Shown piece by piece: positions 44,445 through 46,485 of a DNA stretch of 46,485 nt (its first letter is position 1; each line of letters starts with the position of its first letter). Source of the DNA: an uncultured Hyphomicrobiales bacterium. GTDB lineage: Bacteria > Pseudomonadota > Alphaproteobacteria > Rhizobiales > Beijerinckiaceae. The notes under the pieces are model-generated. The model did no database searches. It had not been told where the DNA came from and saw only the letters and a list, made by a program, of their open reading frames with translations. The stretch spans positions 1 to 46,485 of the forward strand of contig CAIZGR010000252.1 of the NCBI GenBank assembly GCA_903932535.1. Reading direction: 5' to 3'. A program made the position numbers and the translations under genes.

Positions 44445-46244
44445 TTATAGCGAGTTCTGTTGATATGGCCCGAGCCCGACAGTTCCGAGGATCCAGCGCT
44501 TGGGGTTGGCCTGTTGTCCGAGGGCTTCGAGGGCTCGGCGCCATCCCAGATAGTTCGGAAGGTTCTTGGTGGCGACTCCGTGGAAGCGACGCGTCCATTC
44601 CTTGAACCGGCCGTGATAGCCATTGACGTTGTTGATGTGGCATTGCGGCGCGTCCGGGCGAGGACCGCCGGGCGCGGGTAGGACGTGAACGGGCAGGCCG
44701 GCTCCGTGCGCGAGAGCGACAATGGACGTGCCGCCGTCGCAACAGAACGTTTCGGCGCCCGCCAGCACGTCGCCGAGGGCGGCGGCCATGGAGGCCCGGT
44801 TCAGTTTGGGCAGCGCGGCGTCGAAGGTTGCGCCCTGGCCGCCGCCGGCATCGGGCAGCCAGGCAGGATCGGCGTAGAGGGGAGACGCGAGCAATCGCCT
44901 GAGGTCGGCTTCGTCGAACGACAAGTGCTTCTTCGCCGTTGCTTTGGGCAAGCGCATGCCGGCGCAGAGATTGACGTCCACAACGGCCTCACGGATCGCC
45001 GTGTCGAACAGGGCCGAGATCGACCCGATGCCTTTCGCATTGATCGTAGTGCGCGCCAGCGTCGGTTTTTCATTTTCTTTCGCCCAAAGGACGATCGCTT
45101 CGGGCGGCAGCGCCATGATCGCGACCGGCGCCGAGCGCGGAAACGCTTCGAGCAGATTCCGGTGGCGAACGATGTGCTCACGGCGGATCTGGGTGATGGG
45201 CATGTCGCCGTTGACCGCGATGAACCGCTCGACATAGTGGAAGTTGTCGTCGACGGCCTTGAGCGACGGACTCATATCCTTCATCCAGGTCTTGAGCAGT
45301 TCGCGAAGCCCGGGCGCGCGCTTGGCTGGAGGGACGATCGGGTCCGGGCGCGCCGGCGTCTCGATGGCGCGTCCCTGATCGCGCGCTTCGGTGTCCTCGA
45401 GGGCTGCGATCCTGGCGCGCAGGATCCCGAGGGCGGCCTTCCTCCGCTCGTCATCGACCGCAATCCCGTATTCAGCAAGCCGGGCGGACAGTTCGCCGGG
45501 GATTTGCGTCGTCTCCGCCAGTCTGTAGCCGCCGCCGGGAAGGCGGTCCCGAGCTTCCTGGAGAATCGGCGGGCAGTCGATTCCTCCTGTATCCTTGTCG
45601 CTGAGCGCTTGGCGCAGCGCATCCAGTTCGGCGCCGCGCGCCGCAGCGCGGACGCCGTCGTCATCGAACCCGCCGGGAAAGCGAGTTTTGCGCATCGACT
45701 CCATGTCGTGAGCCGTCAGGAGGGGTGCCGCGCCGTCCGTGAGCGGCAGTCCCGCGGCTTCGGGCCTGGAGCGCGACAACGAACTCGTCAGAGCGCCTTC
45801 GCGGATTTGCGCCAGGGCGGCTTGGAGCCCTCTGGCAAGGTCGGACGGCATGTGCGCCGGATCGACCCACGTCTCGTCGTGCTGGAAGAGCACATCGTGA
45901 CAGGTCTGCGCGGCGAACGTCGCGACGTCGGTGGGCGTGAGGGCCGAGCGCCGCTCGAGCCGTGTATCGGACTTCGGGTCCCCGGTCTGGCGGATCGCGG
46001 CTTCGAGCAGGGCCTCGACCTGGCTGTGAACCTGACTCCATCGCGTGCGGGCGGTCGCTTCGTCGCCGGCGCCGAGCGAGACCTGAGACGTTCCGTTCAA
46101 CGGGTGATCCTGCAGCGCCCAGTGGCGCCGGATCGTCCCGCGGATGCGGCTCGCCACCTTGGCCGGAATCCGTCGCCAATAGGCGAATTTGCCGGTCTTG
46201 CGAAGCAGGAGAAAGGGGAGACCGAAGGCCGGCTGGCGCGGCAT
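44445..46244 (-). pseudogene. Chimeric ORF: tyrosine integrase N-terminus joined in frame to IS1595-type transposase C-terminus
   Basis: The open frame has about 599 residues from ATG 46244 (610 from ATG 46277). Residues up to about 470 look like a phage-type tyrosine recombinase: an N-terminal DUF6538-like segment (FLLLRKTGKFAYWRRIP), a long middle, a core-binding domain (LKTWMKDMSPSLKAVDDNFH, then TINAKGIGSISALFDTAIRE) and the start of the catalytic domain (LSFDEADLRRLLASPLY). None of the catalytic R, H-x-x-R or Tyr follow. From about 44830 downward it reads ALGDVLAGAETFCCDGG, HINNVNGYHGRFKEWTRRF and HGVATKNLPNYLGWRR, the C-terminus of an IS1595-family transposase. Both partners lack essential parts, so neither activity is expected. 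Confidence 0.8.
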
Positions 46245-46416
46245 GACTCGCGTTTCCGAGACGCTCGTTGGCGCCAAAAATGGCTCCAGAGGAGCGGGAC
46301 TGTCCGAGCAAGCCCGAGATTCCTAGCAGAAATGGCGCTTTAGTCGGAGCTTCTTTCTTCCCGACGCGTCAAGCGTCTGAGTTTGCGCGCATTTCCGCTT
46401 TTGGATGCACAGAAAT

Positions 46417-46482
46417 GTAGCCATGTAAATGCGATATTTCAGTTGATTGGGCATGGCTTTCATGCTATCCGTAGGCCATGTA
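46417..46482. repeat. Near-direct repeat gtag(g)ccatgta at the right edge
   Basis: gtagccatgta (46417-46427) and gtaggccatgta (46471-46482) are near-identical, 54 bp apart, with a hairpin gcatg-gcttt-catgc (46451-46465) between them. They lie upstream of the integrase start in an AT-richer region and could be recombinase or regulator sites. The window ends here, so further copies cannot be seen. Confidence 0.3.
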
Positions 46483-46485
46483 CAT

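Noticed and set aside
44211-44463. Two short plus-strand frames (79 and 66 codons) before the chimeric ORF
   Set aside because: They overlap in different frames, match no family, and lie over the probable outer end of the IS1595-type element.

Overview
The window reads as a chromosomal segment of a high-GC alphaproteobacterium, most likely a member of the Hyphomicrobiales (Rhizobiales), possibly of the Beijerinckiaceae/Methylocystaceae type. The reasons are the gene order ddl-ftsQ-ftsA-ftsZ-lpxC-bamD-recN, the pcm-like/tolC/popZ/valS block with its alphaproteobacterial PopZ (DUF2497) protein, an ExoR-like Sel1 protein, a DUF2865 protein, a PEPxxWA-CTERM protein and perfect CtrA-type boxes. 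The genus assignment is inference from gene content only.

Layout. 1-5.1 kb: a DHA2-type MFS exporter cut by the left edge, a TIM-barrel protein of unknown role, ComEC, then a scar in which a VapC-like PIN fragment abuts an IS1182-type transposase fragment. 5.3-9.8 kb: a SpoIIAA-like protein (+), then a minus-strand set (YadG/YadH-type ABC exporter, SDR oxidoreductase, FUSC-type membrane protein) and a small secreted protein. 10.1-12.4 kb: parC. 12.4-13.5 kb: an AT-rich island with repeats in front of a PEP-CTERM protein. 13.9-16.5 kb: a Cpx-like envelope-stress operon (LTXXQ protein, response regulator, histidine kinase). 16.8-26.4 kb: folA, then a division and envelope cluster from ddl to recN headed by two CtrA boxes. 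26.4-27.0 kb: hairpin-rich intergenic DNA where ligA would be expected. 27.1-29.5 kb: a Tat-exported phosphoesterase and a hemolysin III protein. 29.5-31.9 kb: a decayed accessory patch with a damaged MntA/HepT toxin-antitoxin pair, IS66 and ISAs1 remnants, a long inverted repeat and a tRNA-Cys-like 3' fragment. 32.0-38.1 kb: PCMT-family methyltransferase, TolC, PopZ, ValS. 38.1-42.1 kb: a structured intergenic region, an ExoR-like protein, a possible 47-aa membrane peptide and an acyltransferase-3/SGNH fusion. 42.1-46.5 kb: a DUF2865 protein and a second decayed patch, with an MFS gene that has lost its middle and a chimeric ORF joining the front of a tyrosine integrase to the back of an IS1595-type transposase.

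How the genes work together. The central cluster couples peptidoglycan precursor synthesis (Ddl), septum assembly (FtsQ, FtsA, FtsZ), lipid A synthesis (LpxC), outer-membrane protein assembly (BamD) and DNA repair (RecN). The paired CtrA boxes suggest cell-cycle control of its promoter. PopZ, encoded beside valS, would add pole organisation. Core genes alternate with small scars of mobile DNA; most mobile or toxin genes here are broken. I see no intact prophage, CRISPR array or rRNA operon, and no complete tRNA. No clearly new system is demonstrated. The most interesting leads are the damaged MntA/HepT pair, the integrase/transposase chimera, the repeat-rich promoter of the PEP-CTERM gene and the possible structured RNA upstream of the ExoR-like gene.
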